NCBI RefSeq assembly: GCF_014648055.1
Contig: NZ_BMQJ01000021.1
Span: 47,926-111,925, forward strand
Direction: 5' to 3'
Origin: Streptosporangium pseudovulgare
GTDB lineage: Bacteria > Actinomycetota > Actinomycetes > Streptosporangiales > Streptosporangiaceae
DNA: 64,000 nucleotides
Shown here: piece after piece, positions 7,960-16,947 of the stretch
Layout of the letters: every line of letters begins with the position of its first letter
How positions within the stretch are numbered: position 1 is the stretch's first letter
The notes under the pieces: generated by a model
What the model was told of the DNA's origin: nothing
Database searches by the model: none
Seen by the model: only the letters and a program-made list of their open reading frames with translations
Made by a program: the position numbers and the translations under genes

Positions 7960-8666
7960 CACACGTTCTCGCCATCGGGGCCCACGCGGGAGACCTGGAC
8001 CTGACCGCGGGCGCCGTGCTCGCCCAGCACGTGCTGCGCGGCGACCGCGCGACGCTCCTGCACCTGACCCTCGGCGAGCGCGGCCACCCGCGCATGACCG
8101 TCGCCGACTACGCCGAGCAGAAGCGCGAGGAGGCCGAGACCTTCGCGGACCGGATCGGCGCCGGCGTCAGGTTCCTCGACTACGAGGACGGCCTGCTGCC
8201 CGAGGACGACGAGACCAAGATGCGCGTCGGCGACATCATCAGGGAGCTGCGGCCGGACGTGATCCTGACGCACTGGAGCGCCTCCATCCACAAGGACCAC
8301 GCCCGCACCCACCGGATCGTCGAGGACGCCCGCTTCTACGGCGGCCTGAAGACCCTGGAGCGCGAGCATCCGGCCTACTGGGCGAACGAGCTCTACTACG
8401 CCGACAACTGGGAGGACGCCGAGGGCTACGCGCCCGACGTGTTCGTCGAGCTGAGCGAGGAGGCGTACGAGCTGTGGTCACAGGCGATCACCGGCTACGC
8501 CTACGCCAGGGGCGAGACCTACGGCTTCCCGTACGTCGACTACTACCGCGCGCTGACGATCGTGCGCGGCGCGCCGGCCGGGTTCGGCCGCGCGCAGGCC
8601 TTCGCCGCCCCGAAGGGCTCGCGGCGGCTGCGCACGAAGTACTTCGGGAAGGGGGCCTCCGCATGA
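7956..8666 (+). CDS. PIG-L-type zinc-dependent N-deacetylase
   Basis: A 236-residue protein of the PIG-L/LmbE family, zinc hydrolases that remove acetyl or similar groups from amino sugars and related amides (known members include MshB, BshB and GlcNAc-PI deacetylases). The usual AHPDDxE motif appears as AHAGDLD (residues 9-15), keeping the likely zinc ligands His10 and Asp13, and a second ligand region reads HKDH at 112-115. The Pro-Asp to Ala-Gly change is a noticeable variation. The start ATG at 7956 overlaps the GNAT stop. The next gene, a lipoprotein, starts inside this gene's stop codon, so translation is probably coupled. The natural substrate is inferred only from context and may be an imported amino-sugar peptide. 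Confidence 0.85.
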   Translation: MTHVLAIGAHAGDLDLTAGAVLAQHVLRGDRATLLHLTLGERGHPRMTVADYAEQKREEAETFADRIGAGVRFLDYEDGLLPEDDETKMRVGDIIRELRPDVILTHWSASIHKDHARTHRIVEDARFYGGLKTLEREHPAYWANELYYADNWEDAEGYAPDVFVELSEEAYELWSQAITGYAYARGETYGFPYVDYYRALTIVRGAPAGFGRAQAFAAPKGSRRLRTKYFGKGASA

Positions 8667-10303
8667 GGCGGCCGATGAGCCGGCCGGCGAGCCGGATCGC
8701 GGCGGTGCTGGCCGCGCTGGCGCTGGCGGGATGTTCCGGTGGCGGTGCCGGCGGCGGCGGTGGCTCCGCCAGGAGCGGGGACGCGCCGCCGCTGGTGATC
8801 CACGCCGTGGACGCGGGTACGTTCCAGGAGGACTTCAACCCGTACCACCTCGAAGGCGTGAACTTCGGCACCAGCGGGATGATCCACGAGACCCTCATGT
8901 ACTTCAACAAGCTCAAGCCGGGGGAGATCACGCCCTGGCTGGCGCTCGACCACGAGTGGTCGAACAAGGGCAGGTCGGTGACGTTCACGCTGCGGCCGGG
9001 CGTGAAGTGGTCCGACGGGCAGCCGTTCACCGCCGACGACGTGGCCTTCACGTTCCAAATGCTGAAGAAGCATCCGCAGCTCAACAGGAACGCGCTGGAG
9101 ATCGAGGGGGCCGAGGCGCTCGCGCCCGACAAGGTGCGCCTCGACTTCGGCGACACCTCGTACGCCAAGCTCTTCAACATCGCCGGCAACTCGCCCATCG
9201 TGCCCAAGCACGTGTGGGAGAAGGAGAAGGACCCGTCCACCTTCACCAACCCCAAGCCGGTCGGGACGGGGCCGTACACGCTGTCGAAGTTCTCGGCGCA
9301 GCTGTACGAGCTGGTCAAGAACCCGTCCTACTGGCAGCCGGGCAAGCCGGAGGTGCCGGTGCTGCGGTTCCCGGCGTACACGGCCAACGCCCTCCAGACG
9401 GCGCTGCGGCAGGGTGAGGTGGACTGGGCGGGCGCGTTCGTGCCGGACATCCAGAAGATCTACGTGCAGGGCAAGCCGGAGCAGAACAAGTTCTTCTTCC
9501 CGCCGGAGGGCGTGGTGACGCTGCTGCCGAACCTGACCAACCCCGTGCTGGCCAAGCCCGAGGTACGCGCCGCCATGAGCCTCGCCATCGATCGGGGCAA
9601 GATCGTCCGGGTGGCCGAGCGGGGATACACCAAGGTCGCGCATCCGACCGGCGTACCGATGCCGGGCGGGGAGGCGTATGTGCCGCCCGAGTACCGCGAC
9701 GCCGCCTACAAGGTCGACATCGAGAAGGCCAAGGAGCTGCTCAAGGGCGTCGATCCGGCGCAGCTGAAGTTCACCCTGCTGGTGCCGTCGCCGTTCACCG
9801 ACTGGGTGAACGCCGCCCAGCTCATCCGCGAGGACCTGGCCAGGATCGGGATCACGGTCGAGACCAGGGGAGTGGCGTTCCAGGACTGGGTGTCCAAGGT
9901 CGGCAAGGGCGACTACGACCTGTCGATCAGGGCCACCGCGTCCGGGCCGACCCCGTACTTCCAGATGCGCTCGATGCTCTTCGGCGGGCTGGCCAAGCCC
10001 GTGGGCGAGGCCGCCACCGGCAACTACGAGCGGTGGAAGGACGCCGAGACCGACAGGCTGATCGACGCGTACACCGCCACCGAGGACGAGACCGAGCAGC
10101 AGAAGGCCACCCAGGGCCTGAGCAGGATCATGGTGGAGAAGGCGCCCACGCTGCCGCTGTTCTACAGCCCGTCGTGGGCGCAGTACCGGACCGACAAGTA
10201 CGTGGGCTGGCCCTCCGAGCAGGACCCGTACGCGATGCCGTCGCCCTATACCTCGCCCGACGCGGCCGTGGTGCTGCTGCACCTGAAGCCGGCCGGCAAT
10301 TGA
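8663..10303 (+). CDS. ABC transporter substrate-binding lipoprotein, family 5
   Basis: A 546-residue lipoprotein, third gene of the operon. The N-terminus has arginines, a hydrophobic stretch and the lipobox L-A-G-Cys24, followed by a glycine-rich linker. The mature part is a standard peptide/nickel-type binding protein, with VTFTLRPGVKWSDGQPFTADD and a C-terminal LPLFYSPSWAQYRTDKYVGW segment. I chose ATG at 8663 because it overlaps the deacetylase stop (ATGA) and gives a proper signal peptide; the open frame further upstream is within the previous gene. It should capture the solute for the two permeases and two ATPases that follow. Confidence 0.93.
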   Translation: MRRPMSRPASRIAAVLAALALAGCSGGGAGGGGGSARSGDAPPLVIHAVDAGTFQEDFNPYHLEGVNFGTSGMIHETLMYFNKLKPGEITPWLALDHEWSNKGRSVTFTLRPGVKWSDGQPFTADDVAFTFQMLKKHPQLNRNALEIEGAEALAPDKVRLDFGDTSYAKLFNIAGNSPIVPKHVWEKEKDPSTFTNPKPVGTGPYTLSKFSAQLYELVKNPSYWQPGKPEVPVLRFPAYTANALQTALRQGEVDWAGAFVPDIQKIYVQGKPEQNKFFFPPEGVVTLLPNLTNPVLAKPEVRAAMSLAIDRGKIVRVAERGYTKVAHPTGVPMPGGEAYVPPEYRDAAYKVDIEKAKELLKGVDPAQLKFTLLVPSPFTDWVNAAQLIREDLARIGITVETRGVAFQDWVSKVGKGDYDLSIRATASGPTPYFQMRSMLFGGLAKPVGEAATGNYERWKDAETDRLIDAYTATEDETEQQKATQGLSRIMVEKAPTLPLFYSPSWAQYRTDKYVGWPSEQDPYAMPSPYTSPDAAVVLLHLKPAGN

Positions 10304-11280
10304 GGTTCCTGGCCCGGCGGCTCGGCTTCTACCTCCTGACGGCCTGGGCCGCCATCACGCTGAACTTCCTGATCCCCCGGCTCATGCCGGGGGACCCGGT
10401 GGAGCTGCTGGTGGCCCGGATGAAGGGGAACGTCGACCCGGCCGCCATCGACGCGATGCGCAGGGCGTTCGGCATCAGTGACGCGAGCCCGTGGCGGCAG
10501 TATCTGGACTATCTGGGCAACCTCGCTCATGGCGAGCTGGGCCGCTCGATCACGTTCTTCCCCACCGAGGTCTCGACGGTGATCGCGGACAGCCTGCCGT
10601 GGACGGTCGGGCTCGTCGGCGTCGCCACGCTGATCAGCTACCTGATCGGCACCTCCCTGGGCGTGATCATGGCGTGGAAGCGCGGCACCTGGCTGGACGG
10701 GGTGCTGCCGGCGGCCACGTTCATGCACGCGGTGCCGTACTTCTGGGTCGCGCTGGCGCTGGTGTTCGTCTTCGGGGTGACGTTGCGGTGGTTCCCGGTC
10801 AGCCGGGCGTACGGGCTGGACGTGATGCCGGGGCTGACCGGTGAGTTCGCGCGGAGCGTGCTCTACCACGCGACGCTGCCGGCGATCACGATCGTGCTGG
10901 CCTCCATGGCCGACCGGATCCTCGGCATGCGCAACGTCATGGTGACCACGCTCGGCGAGGACTACGTGGTGATGGCCGAGGCCAAGGGGCTGACCTCGCG
11001 CCGGGTCATGTGGGCCTACGCCGCCCGCAACGCGATCCTGCCGAACATCACCAGCTTCGCGCTCTCGCTCGGCTTCGTGGTGGGCGGCTCGGTGCTGACG
11101 GAGATCGTCTTCTCCTATCCCGGCATCGGCTCGATGCTGCTCAAGGGCGTGGAGAACGAGGACTTCCCGCTCATGCAGGGCATCTTCCTCGTCATCTCGC
11201 TGGCCGTGCTCGTCGCCAACTTCCTGGCCGACCTGGCGTACGTGGTGCTCGACCCCCGGACCAGGCAGGAGACGGAATGA
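10300..11280 (+). CDS. ABC transporter permease, DppB type
   Basis: A 326-residue inner-membrane permease with about six membrane helices. It has the DppB start (RFLARRLGFYLLTAWAAITLNFLIPRLMPGDPV) and the cytoplasmic EAA loop around EAKGLTSRRVMWAYAARNA, which docks with the ATPases. The start is TTG at 10300, overlapping the lipoprotein stop TGA as TTGA. That start removes the extra upstream frame and fits the 4-bp overlaps seen at every other junction of this operon. It forms the membrane channel with the next gene product. Confidence 0.92.
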   Translation: MRFLARRLGFYLLTAWAAITLNFLIPRLMPGDPVELLVARMKGNVDPAAIDAMRRAFGISDASPWRQYLDYLGNLAHGELGRSITFFPTEVSTVIADSLPWTVGLVGVATLISYLIGTSLGVIMAWKRGTWLDGVLPAATFMHAVPYFWVALALVFVFGVTLRWFPVSRAYGLDVMPGLTGEFARSVLYHATLPAITIVLASMADRILGMRNVMVTTLGEDYVVMAEAKGLTSRRVMWAYAARNAILPNITSFALSLGFVVGGSVLTEIVFSYPGIGSMLLKGVENEDFPLMQGIFLVISLAVLVANFLADLAYVVLDPRTRQETE

Positions 11281-12107
11281 AGATCAAGATCGGGGCCGGG
11301 ATCCTGGTCTTCTTCGCGCTGATGGCCGTCCTCGGGCCGCTGCTCATCGGCGCCGATCCCGCCGCCACCAGCGAGGACGGGCTGCAGGGCCCGTCGGCGG
11401 AGCACTGGCTCGGCACCACGCAGACCGGGCAGGACATCCTCGTCCAGATCGTGTACGGCGCCCGCGTCTCGCTCGGCGTCGGCGTGCTGTCGGCGCTCAT
11501 CGCCACGGTGCTGGCGGTCGCGGTCGGCCTGGTCGGCGGCTACGTCGGCGGCGCCGTGGACGAGGCACTGTCGGTGCTGACCAACATCTTCCTCGTGCTG
11601 CCCGCCCTCCCGCTGATCATCGTGCTGGCCGGCTATCTCCCGCAGCGCGGCGTGGCCTCGGTCGCCGTGGTGATCGCGGTGACCGGCTGGGCCTGGGGCG
11701 CGCGGGTGCTGCGCGCCCAGACCCTGTCGGTACGCCGGCGCGACTACGTCCAGGCCGCCAGGGCGAGCGGCGAAGGGCCGCTGCGGATCGTCTTCTACGA
11801 GATCCTGCCGGTCCTGCTGCCCGTCATCGCCACCAGCTTCCTGGCCACCGTGGTCGCGGCGATCCTGGCCGAGGCCGGGCTGTCGTTCCTGGGCCTGGCC
11901 GACCTGTCCACGGTGAGCTGGGGCAGCATGCTGTACTTCGCGCAGAACGGGCAGGCGCTGCTCATCGGGGCCTGGTGGTGGTTCATCCCGCCCGGCCTGT
12001 GCATCGCACTCATCGGCACCGGCCTGGCCCTGGTGAACTTCGGCATCGACGAGATCGCCAACCCGCGGCTGCGCACGATCAAGGCTCCCCGGAAGGCACG
12101 CGCATGA
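11277..12107 (+). CDS. ABC transporter permease, DppC type
   Basis: A 276-residue permease partnering the DppB-type protein. The start ATG at 11277 overlaps the previous stop. After one N-terminal helix comes the conserved DppC stretch HWLGTTQTGQDILVQIVYGAR, further membrane helices, and an EAA loop near DYVQAARASGEGPLRIVFYE. It is slightly short at the N-terminus for the family, with only a few residues before the first helix. The next gene (ATPase) begins inside its stop codon. Confidence 0.92.
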   Translation: MKIKIGAGILVFFALMAVLGPLLIGADPAATSEDGLQGPSAEHWLGTTQTGQDILVQIVYGARVSLGVGVLSALIATVLAVAVGLVGGYVGGAVDEALSVLTNIFLVLPALPLIIVLAGYLPQRGVASVAVVIAVTGWAWGARVLRAQTLSVRRRDYVQAARASGEGPLRIVFYEILPVLLPVIATSFLATVVAAILAEAGLSFLGLADLSTVSWGSMLYFAQNGQALLIGAWWWFIPPGLCIALIGTGLALVNFGIDEIANPRLRTIKAPRKARA

Positions 12108-13087
12108 ACGTCCTGGAGATCCGCGGCCTCGGCGTGGACTACCTGTCCGGCTCCGGAGCCGTGCACGCGGTGTCCGGCGTCTCGCTCGACCTGCGCCGCG
12201 GCGAGATCCTGGGCCTGGCGGGCGAGAGCGGGAGCGGCAAGTCCACGCTGGCGAACGCGGTGGCCCGGCTGCTGCGCCCGCCCGCCTCGATCACGTCGGG
12301 GTCGGTCGTCTATCGCCGCCAGGACGGCTCGGCCGTGGACGTGCTCGCCCTGGGCGGGAACGAGCTGCGCGCCTTCCGCTGGAAGGAGCTGGCGGTCGTC
12401 TTCCAGAGCGCCATGAACTCCCTCAACCCGGTCATCACCGTGGGCGCCCAGATCGACGACGTGCTGCGCGTCCACGCGCCCCGCATGTCCCGCAACGAGC
12501 GCACCGAGCGGTCGGTGGAGCTGCTGCAGCGCGTCGGCATCAGCGCCGACCGCCGCCGCTCCTACCCGCACGAGCTGTCAGGGGGCATGCGCCAGCGTGC
12601 CGCCATCGCCATCGCGCTCGCGCTCAACCCCGAGATCATCATCATGGACGAGCCGACGACCGCGCTCGACGTGGTGGTGCAGCGCGACATCCTCGCGGAG
12701 ATCAGGGCGTTACGGGAGGAGTACGGCTTCGCGGTCGTCTTCATCACCCACGACCTGTCCCTGCTCATGGAGATCTCCGACAGGATCGCCATCATGTACG
12801 CGGGCCGGGTCGTGGAGACCGGGACGGCCAAGGCGCTGCACCGGGCGCCGCGGCATCCGTACACGCTGGGGCTGCTGCGCTCGTTCCCCCGCCTACGCGG
12901 GCCGCGCGAGGAGCTGCCCGGCATTCCCGGAGTCCCGCCCGACCTGCGCTCGCCGCCACCGGGCTGCGCCTTCCACCCCAGGTGCGCGATGGCGGTGGCG
13001 GAGTGCTCCGAGAGCCTGCCCGTGCTCAGGACGGAGGCGGACGGTGAGGTCGCGTGCCTGCTCAACGACGGGAGGGGAGTGTCATGA
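12104..13087 (+). CDS. Oligopeptide-type ABC transporter ATPase, DppD/OppD-like
   Basis: A 327-residue cytoplasmic ATPase that powers import. Walker A is GESGSGKST at 40-48, the ABC signature is LSGGMRQR at 158-165, Walker B ends in IIIMDEP near 178-184, and the H-loop is in FITHDLSLL. The C-terminal cysteine-rich segment (CAFHPRCAMAVAEC) is the oligopeptide-transporter C-terminal domain. The gene has 4-bp overlaps with both neighbours. Confidence 0.94.
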   Translation: MNVLEIRGLGVDYLSGSGAVHAVSGVSLDLRRGEILGLAGESGSGKSTLANAVARLLRPPASITSGSVVYRRQDGSAVDVLALGGNELRAFRWKELAVVFQSAMNSLNPVITVGAQIDDVLRVHAPRMSRNERTERSVELLQRVGISADRRRSYPHELSGGMRQRAAIAIALALNPEIIIMDEPTTALDVVVQRDILAEIRALREEYGFAVVFITHDLSLLMEISDRIAIMYAGRVVETGTAKALHRAPRHPYTLGLLRSFPRLRGPREELPGIPGVPPDLRSPPPGCAFHPRCAMAVAECSESLPVLRTEADGEVACLLNDGRGVS

Positions 13088-14073
13088 GCATCCTGGAGGG
13101 GCGCAACCTCACCAAGCACTTCACCGCCGCCCGCGGTCCCCGAGGCCGCTTCGGCAAGCGGCCGCCGGTGCGGGCGGTGGAGGACGTCTCGATCGCGCTG
13201 CGGGCCGGCTCGGTGACGGCGCTGGTCGGAGAGAGCGGCTGCGGCAAGAGCACGGTCGCGCGGCTGCTGGCCCAGGTCTATCCGGCCACGTCCGGCGAGG
13301 TGCTGCTGCGCGGCGAGCCGGTACGCGCCCACCGCGGCGCCGCCTTCAAGGAGTACCGGCGCCAGGTCCAGCTCATCTTTCAGGACCCCTTCGCCTCCTT
13401 GAACCCCTTCCACCGGGTCCGCTACCACCTGGCCAGGCCCCTGCGCCTGCACGGGCACGCCCGCTCCGACGCCGAGGAGCGCGAGCAGGTCGCCGAGCTG
13501 CTCGAACGCGTCAGCCTCACCCCGGTCGAGCAGTTCATGGACAAGATGCCGCACGAGCTGTCCGGCGGTCAGCGGCAGCGGGTGGCGATCGCGCGGGCGC
13601 TGGCGGTGCGGCCCATCGCGCTGATCGCCGACGAGCCCGTGTCGATGCTGGACGTCTCCATCAGGCTCGGCGTGCTGCGACTGCTGGAAGGGCTGGCGCG
13701 GGAGAACGGGCTGGCGCTGCTCTACATCACGCACGACATCGCCAGCGCCCGTTACTTCGCCGAGGACATCACGGTCATGTACGCGGGACGGCTGATCGAG
13801 AGCGGGCCGGGCGAGGAGCTCACGCAGTCGCCGCGGCACCCGTACACGCGGCTGCTGCTGGAGTCGGCGCCGGATCCCGACCGCGTGGCGCCGCCCGCGG
13901 GCGAGCGGCACGGCGAGCCACCCAGCCTGATCGACCCGCCGGGCGGCTGCCGGTTCCATCCGCGCTGCCCGGTGGCGTTGCCGGTGTGCTCGACTGAGGC
14001 GCCGGGGCGTACGGAACTGGGCGAGAGACGCTGGACGCACTGCTGGCAGGCCGGCGCGGCGCTCAGCCGCTAG
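13084..14073 (+). CDS. Oligopeptide-type ABC transporter ATPase, DppF/OppF-like
   Basis: A 329-residue ATPase, the last gene of the operon. Walker A is GESGCGKST at 49-57, the signature is LSGGQRQRVAIARALA, Walker B is in LIADEPVSMLDVS, and the C-terminal cysteine segment is CRFHPRCPVALPVC. A basic insertion (about residues 16-29) lies between the first strand and Walker A. ATG at 13084 overlaps the previous stop; an earlier in-frame start lies inside the dppD-like gene and is unlikely. The convergent RpiR gene ends 70 bp downstream. Confidence 0.94.
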   Translation: MSILEGRNLTKHFTAARGPRGRFGKRPPVRAVEDVSIALRAGSVTALVGESGCGKSTVARLLAQVYPATSGEVLLRGEPVRAHRGAAFKEYRRQVQLIFQDPFASLNPFHRVRYHLARPLRLHGHARSDAEEREQVAELLERVSLTPVEQFMDKMPHELSGGQRQRVAIARALAVRPIALIADEPVSMLDVSIRLGVLRLLEGLARENGLALLYITHDIASARYFAEDITVMYAGRLIESGPGEELTQSPRHPYTRLLLESAPDPDRVAPPAGERHGEPPSLIDPPGGCRFHPRCPVALPVCSTEAPGRTELGERRWTHCWQAGAALSR

Positions 14074-14091
14074 AGCCGGACCTCCCGTACG

Positions 14092-14136
14092 GCGCCGGCC
14101 TGGGTGGCGGCGATCGCGGTGAAACGGCCGGTGCCG
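14092..14136. terminator. Possible weak bidirectional terminator
   Basis: GGCGCCGGCC at 14092-14101 can pair with GGCCGGTGCC at 14127-14136 (one G-U pair) in the 70-bp gap between the convergent ABC operon and RpiR gene. The loop is long (25 nt), so support is modest. Confidence 0.35.
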
Positions 14137-14143
14137 CCCCGGC

Positions 14144-15037
14144 CTACCTGTTGCGGCGGCGGGTGTCGGCGACGTACTCGTCCACCACGTCCCGGGTCGC
14201 CCGCAGTGCCGCCTCCGAGGTCTCGAAGGTGCGCTGGGCGATGCCGACGAAGATGCAGTCGACGATCAGCAGCTGGCTGATCCGGCTGGCCAGCGCGCCG
14301 GGCCGGAACGCGGTCTCCCGGCCCGCCGAGACCAGGACGTGGTCGGCCAGCTCCGCCAGCGACGAGCGCGGGTTGTTGGTGATCGCGACCGTGGCCGCGC
14401 CCGCCTTGCGCGCCACCCGCATCGGCGCCAGCACGTCCGGCGTCTCCCCGGAGGTGCTCACCCCCACCGCCACGTCCTGCGCCCGGAGCAGGGCCGCGCT
14501 GGTCAGCGCGAGGTGGGAGTCGGTGAACGCGTGGCCGGACAGGCCGATGCGCATCAGCTTCTGCTCCATGTCGACCGCGACGAGCCCGGAGGCGCCCACG
14601 CCGTAGACGTCCACCCGGCGGGCCGCGGCGACGGCCTCGATCACCGCGCCCAGCCGGTCGGGGTTCAGCTGGGCCGAGGTGTCGGCCAGCGCCTCCGACT
14701 CGGCCCTGGCGACCTTCGCGATCACGTCGGTGAGCGGGTCGTCGGGCCCCAGGTCGCCGGGGACGAGCCGCTCGGGCTCCTCCCTGGCCACCGCGGCGGC
14801 CAGGGCGAAGCGGAGCTGGGAGTAGCCGGCGAAGCCCAGGGCGCGGGCGGTGCGCACGATCGTGGCCTCGCTCGTCCCGGAGACCGCGCTGAACTCGGTG
14901 ATCGTGCTGCGGGCCACCATCCCCGGGTCGTCGAGGATGAGGCGGGCGATGGCCTGGGCGGCCGGCGTCAGCGACGGCAGGACGGCCCGCACCGTGGCCA
15001 CCAGGTTCCCCGGCGTGGGGTCGTCATGGTCGTTCAT
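14144..15037 (-). CDS. RpiR/MurR-family regulator with SIS domain
   Basis: A 297-residue regulator: N-terminal helix-turn-helix of the RpiR type (about residues 10-85, with STITEFSAVSGTSEATIVRTARALGF) and a C-terminal SIS sugar-phosphate-binding domain (about 125-260, with VYGVGASG and VSTSGETPDVLAPMRVA). In this family the SIS domain senses a phosphorylated sugar; MurR, for example, senses MurNAc-6-phosphate. ATG at 15037 has GGAGG just upstream. It lies between the oligopeptide-type ABC operon and nagZ, so it probably controls cell-wall recycling or the transporter. The downstream gene order alone does not show which targets it binds. Confidence 0.9.
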   Translation of the reverse strand: MNDHDDPTPGNLVATVRAVLPSLTPAAQAIARLILDDPGMVARSTITEFSAVSGTSEATIVRTARALGFAGYSQLRFALAAAVAREEPERLVPGDLGPDDPLTDVIAKVARAESEALADTSAQLNPDRLGAVIEAVAAARRVDVYGVGASGLVAVDMEQKLMRIGLSGHAFTDSHLALTSAALLRAQDVAVGVSTSGETPDVLAPMRVARKAGAATVAITNNPRSSLAELADHVLVSAGRETAFRPGALASRISQLLIVDCIFVGIAQRTFETSEAALRATRDVVDEYVADTRRRNR

Positions 15038-15114
15038 CAGTTACCTCCAGCGTGGAGACCCGGTCCTCAGGCCGGAGGTCGCCTCCCGGCTCGCCTCTCC
15101 TGCCAGGATCAAGC

Positions 15115-16701
15115 CTATTGTCCGCAGGTCAGGTGGAGAGCGACGATCCGGGCGGAAACCCGGGAAATGCCGTGGGTCGCGATGTGCACGGCGCCGGCGG
15201 GTTCGCCGGGCACGCCGGTCTCGACCACGATCGCGTCGGGGCGCAGCCGTACGGCGCGGGCCAGGATCTCGGCCGCCCACGGCTGGCGGTGGGCGTCGTG
15301 CGCCACCAGCACGAGCGGCCGGCCCGCCTCGCCGCCTTCGCCGAGGTCGGGCAGGCCGGGGGAGTCGGCGGTGACGGTGTGCCCGGCGGTGCCCGGCATC
15401 AGCTCGGTCATGGCGCCGAAGATGCCGGTGGGCGTGCCGGGGGCCACCGCGAGGTTGAGCCGCGGGGCGATGTCCACGACCAGCGGCGGACGGGCGAGCG
15501 GGAGCGCGGGCGCGAGACGGGCGTCCCGTACGGTGACCCGCAGGGCGGCGCGGGCGGCCTCCATCCCGAGTTCCCCGGAGCCCGTCCCGAGATCGCCGGA
15601 GGCATCCTCGCGCTCCCCGGTCACCTTGGCGCGGGCGGCGGCGTTCGCGGTGTACCAGGCCGCCAGGTCCAGCACGCGCGCCGCGGCCTCCGCCAGCCGT
15701 TCCTCGGCCAGCTCGCCGCGCCGCACGGCCGCCACGATCGCGTCGCGCATCGCCAGGACGTTCTCCCCGCCGGGGGAGGAGGCGCCGACGCAGATCGCGT
15801 CGGCCCCGGCGGCCAGCGCGCGGACGGCGAGCTCGCCGGGCGGGTGCAGGGCCGCCACGGCGCCCATCTCGATCGCGTCGGTGACCAGCACGCCGCCGAA
15901 GCCCAGCTCCTCGCGGAGCAGCCCGGTCAGGATCGGCCGGCTCAGCGTGGCGGGGCGGTCGGGGTCGAGGGCGGGCACCAGCAGGTGGCCGCACATGACG
16001 GCCCGGACGCCGGTCTCGACGGCCGCCCGGAACGGCGGCAGGTCGCGCTCGCGCAGCAGGTCGAGGGAGGCGTGCACGGTGGGCAGCGCCAGGTGGGAGT
16101 CGGTGACGGTGTCGCCGTGGCCGGGGAAGTGCTTGGCGCAGGCGGCCACCCCCGCGCCCTGCATGCCCCTGATCCAGGCCGCGGTGTGCCGGGAGACCAG
16201 CGCGGGGTCGCCTCCGAAGGAGCGGATGCCGATCACCGGGTTGCGCGGGTCGGCGTTGACGTCGGCGTCGGGAGCGTAGTCCAGGGTGATCCCGGCCGCG
16301 GCGAGCATGCGGCCGATGCCCCGGGCGACCCGCTCGGTACGGCCGGCGTCGTCGGCCACGCCGAGCGCGAGGTTGCCCGGCCAGGAGCTGCCGGCCGCCG
16401 CCTCCAGGCGGGTGACCGCGCCGCCCTCCTCGTCGACCGCGACGACCACGTCCGGATTCTCCCGCCGCAGCGCGGCGACCAGCTCCGCGGTCTGCGCCGG
16501 GCCGGTGAGGTTGCGGGCGAACAGCACGGCGCCGCCGAGGCCCTCACCGAGCGCCCGCCGCAGCCACTCGGGCGGCTCGGTGCCGTCGAAGCCGGGCTGG
16601 AGCACCGTCATGGCCATCCGGGCCAGACCGGGGTCACCGGAGGACCCGCCGGGCCGGCCGGAACCGCCGGGGGACGTGCTGCCGGACATGTTGTCGCTCA
16701 T
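15115..16701 (-). CDS. nagZ: Beta-N-acetylglucosaminidase NagZ-type, glycoside hydrolase family 3
   Basis: A 528-residue GH3 enzyme that should remove GlcNAc from muropeptides or other beta-GlcNAc compounds. The NagZ signature KHFPGHGD (190-197) followed by Asp201-Ser-His203 carries the loop His/Asp pair used as acid/base in NagZ, and VTDAIEMG supplies the nucleophile Asp275. It is longer than E. coli NagZ because of a C-terminal domain common in Gram-positive GH3 enzymes, joined through a low-complexity acidic/glycine linker. I chose ATG at 16701, which has GAAGG at good spacing; a GTG 8 codons upstream is possible. No lipobox is evident, so the enzyme is probably cytoplasmic. It sits with RpiR, a DigH-like enzyme, a BadF kinase and AnmK. 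Confidence 0.9.
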   Translation of the reverse strand: MSDNMSGSTSPGGSGRPGGSSGDPGLARMAMTVLQPGFDGTEPPEWLRRALGEGLGGAVLFARNLTGPAQTAELVAALRRENPDVVVAVDEEGGAVTRLEAAAGSSWPGNLALGVADDAGRTERVARGIGRMLAAAGITLDYAPDADVNADPRNPVIGIRSFGGDPALVSRHTAAWIRGMQGAGVAACAKHFPGHGDTVTDSHLALPTVHASLDLLRERDLPPFRAAVETGVRAVMCGHLLVPALDPDRPATLSRPILTGLLREELGFGGVLVTDAIEMGAVAALHPPGELAVRALAAGADAICVGASSPGGENVLAMRDAIVAAVRRGELAEERLAEAAARVLDLAAWYTANAAARAKVTGEREDASGDLGTGSGELGMEAARAALRVTVRDARLAPALPLARPPLVVDIAPRLNLAVAPGTPTGIFGAMTELMPGTAGHTVTADSPGLPDLGEGGEAGRPLVLVAHDAHRQPWAAEILARAVRLRPDAIVVETGVPGEPAGAVHIATHGISRVSARIVALHLTCGQ

Positions 16702-16947
16702 CGCCACCTTCTCACCGGGACTCACCGGGACGTCCTGGGCAGGTTACACATCCATGACACTTTCTTTCATCTTCATTGCCTCAAAAGTAGATTTCTGCCA
16801 TCCTCGCCGTCGAGACCCCCGCGATCAACCTCGTGTTCGGCAGAGGGCGTCGGCGACGGCAGCGGCCCGTGACGTGCGGTTCCGTGACCCGTCCGCCACG
16901 ATCCGCGGCCGAAGCGGGTTACGGGCGAACACCCCCTTGGAGTCCGC

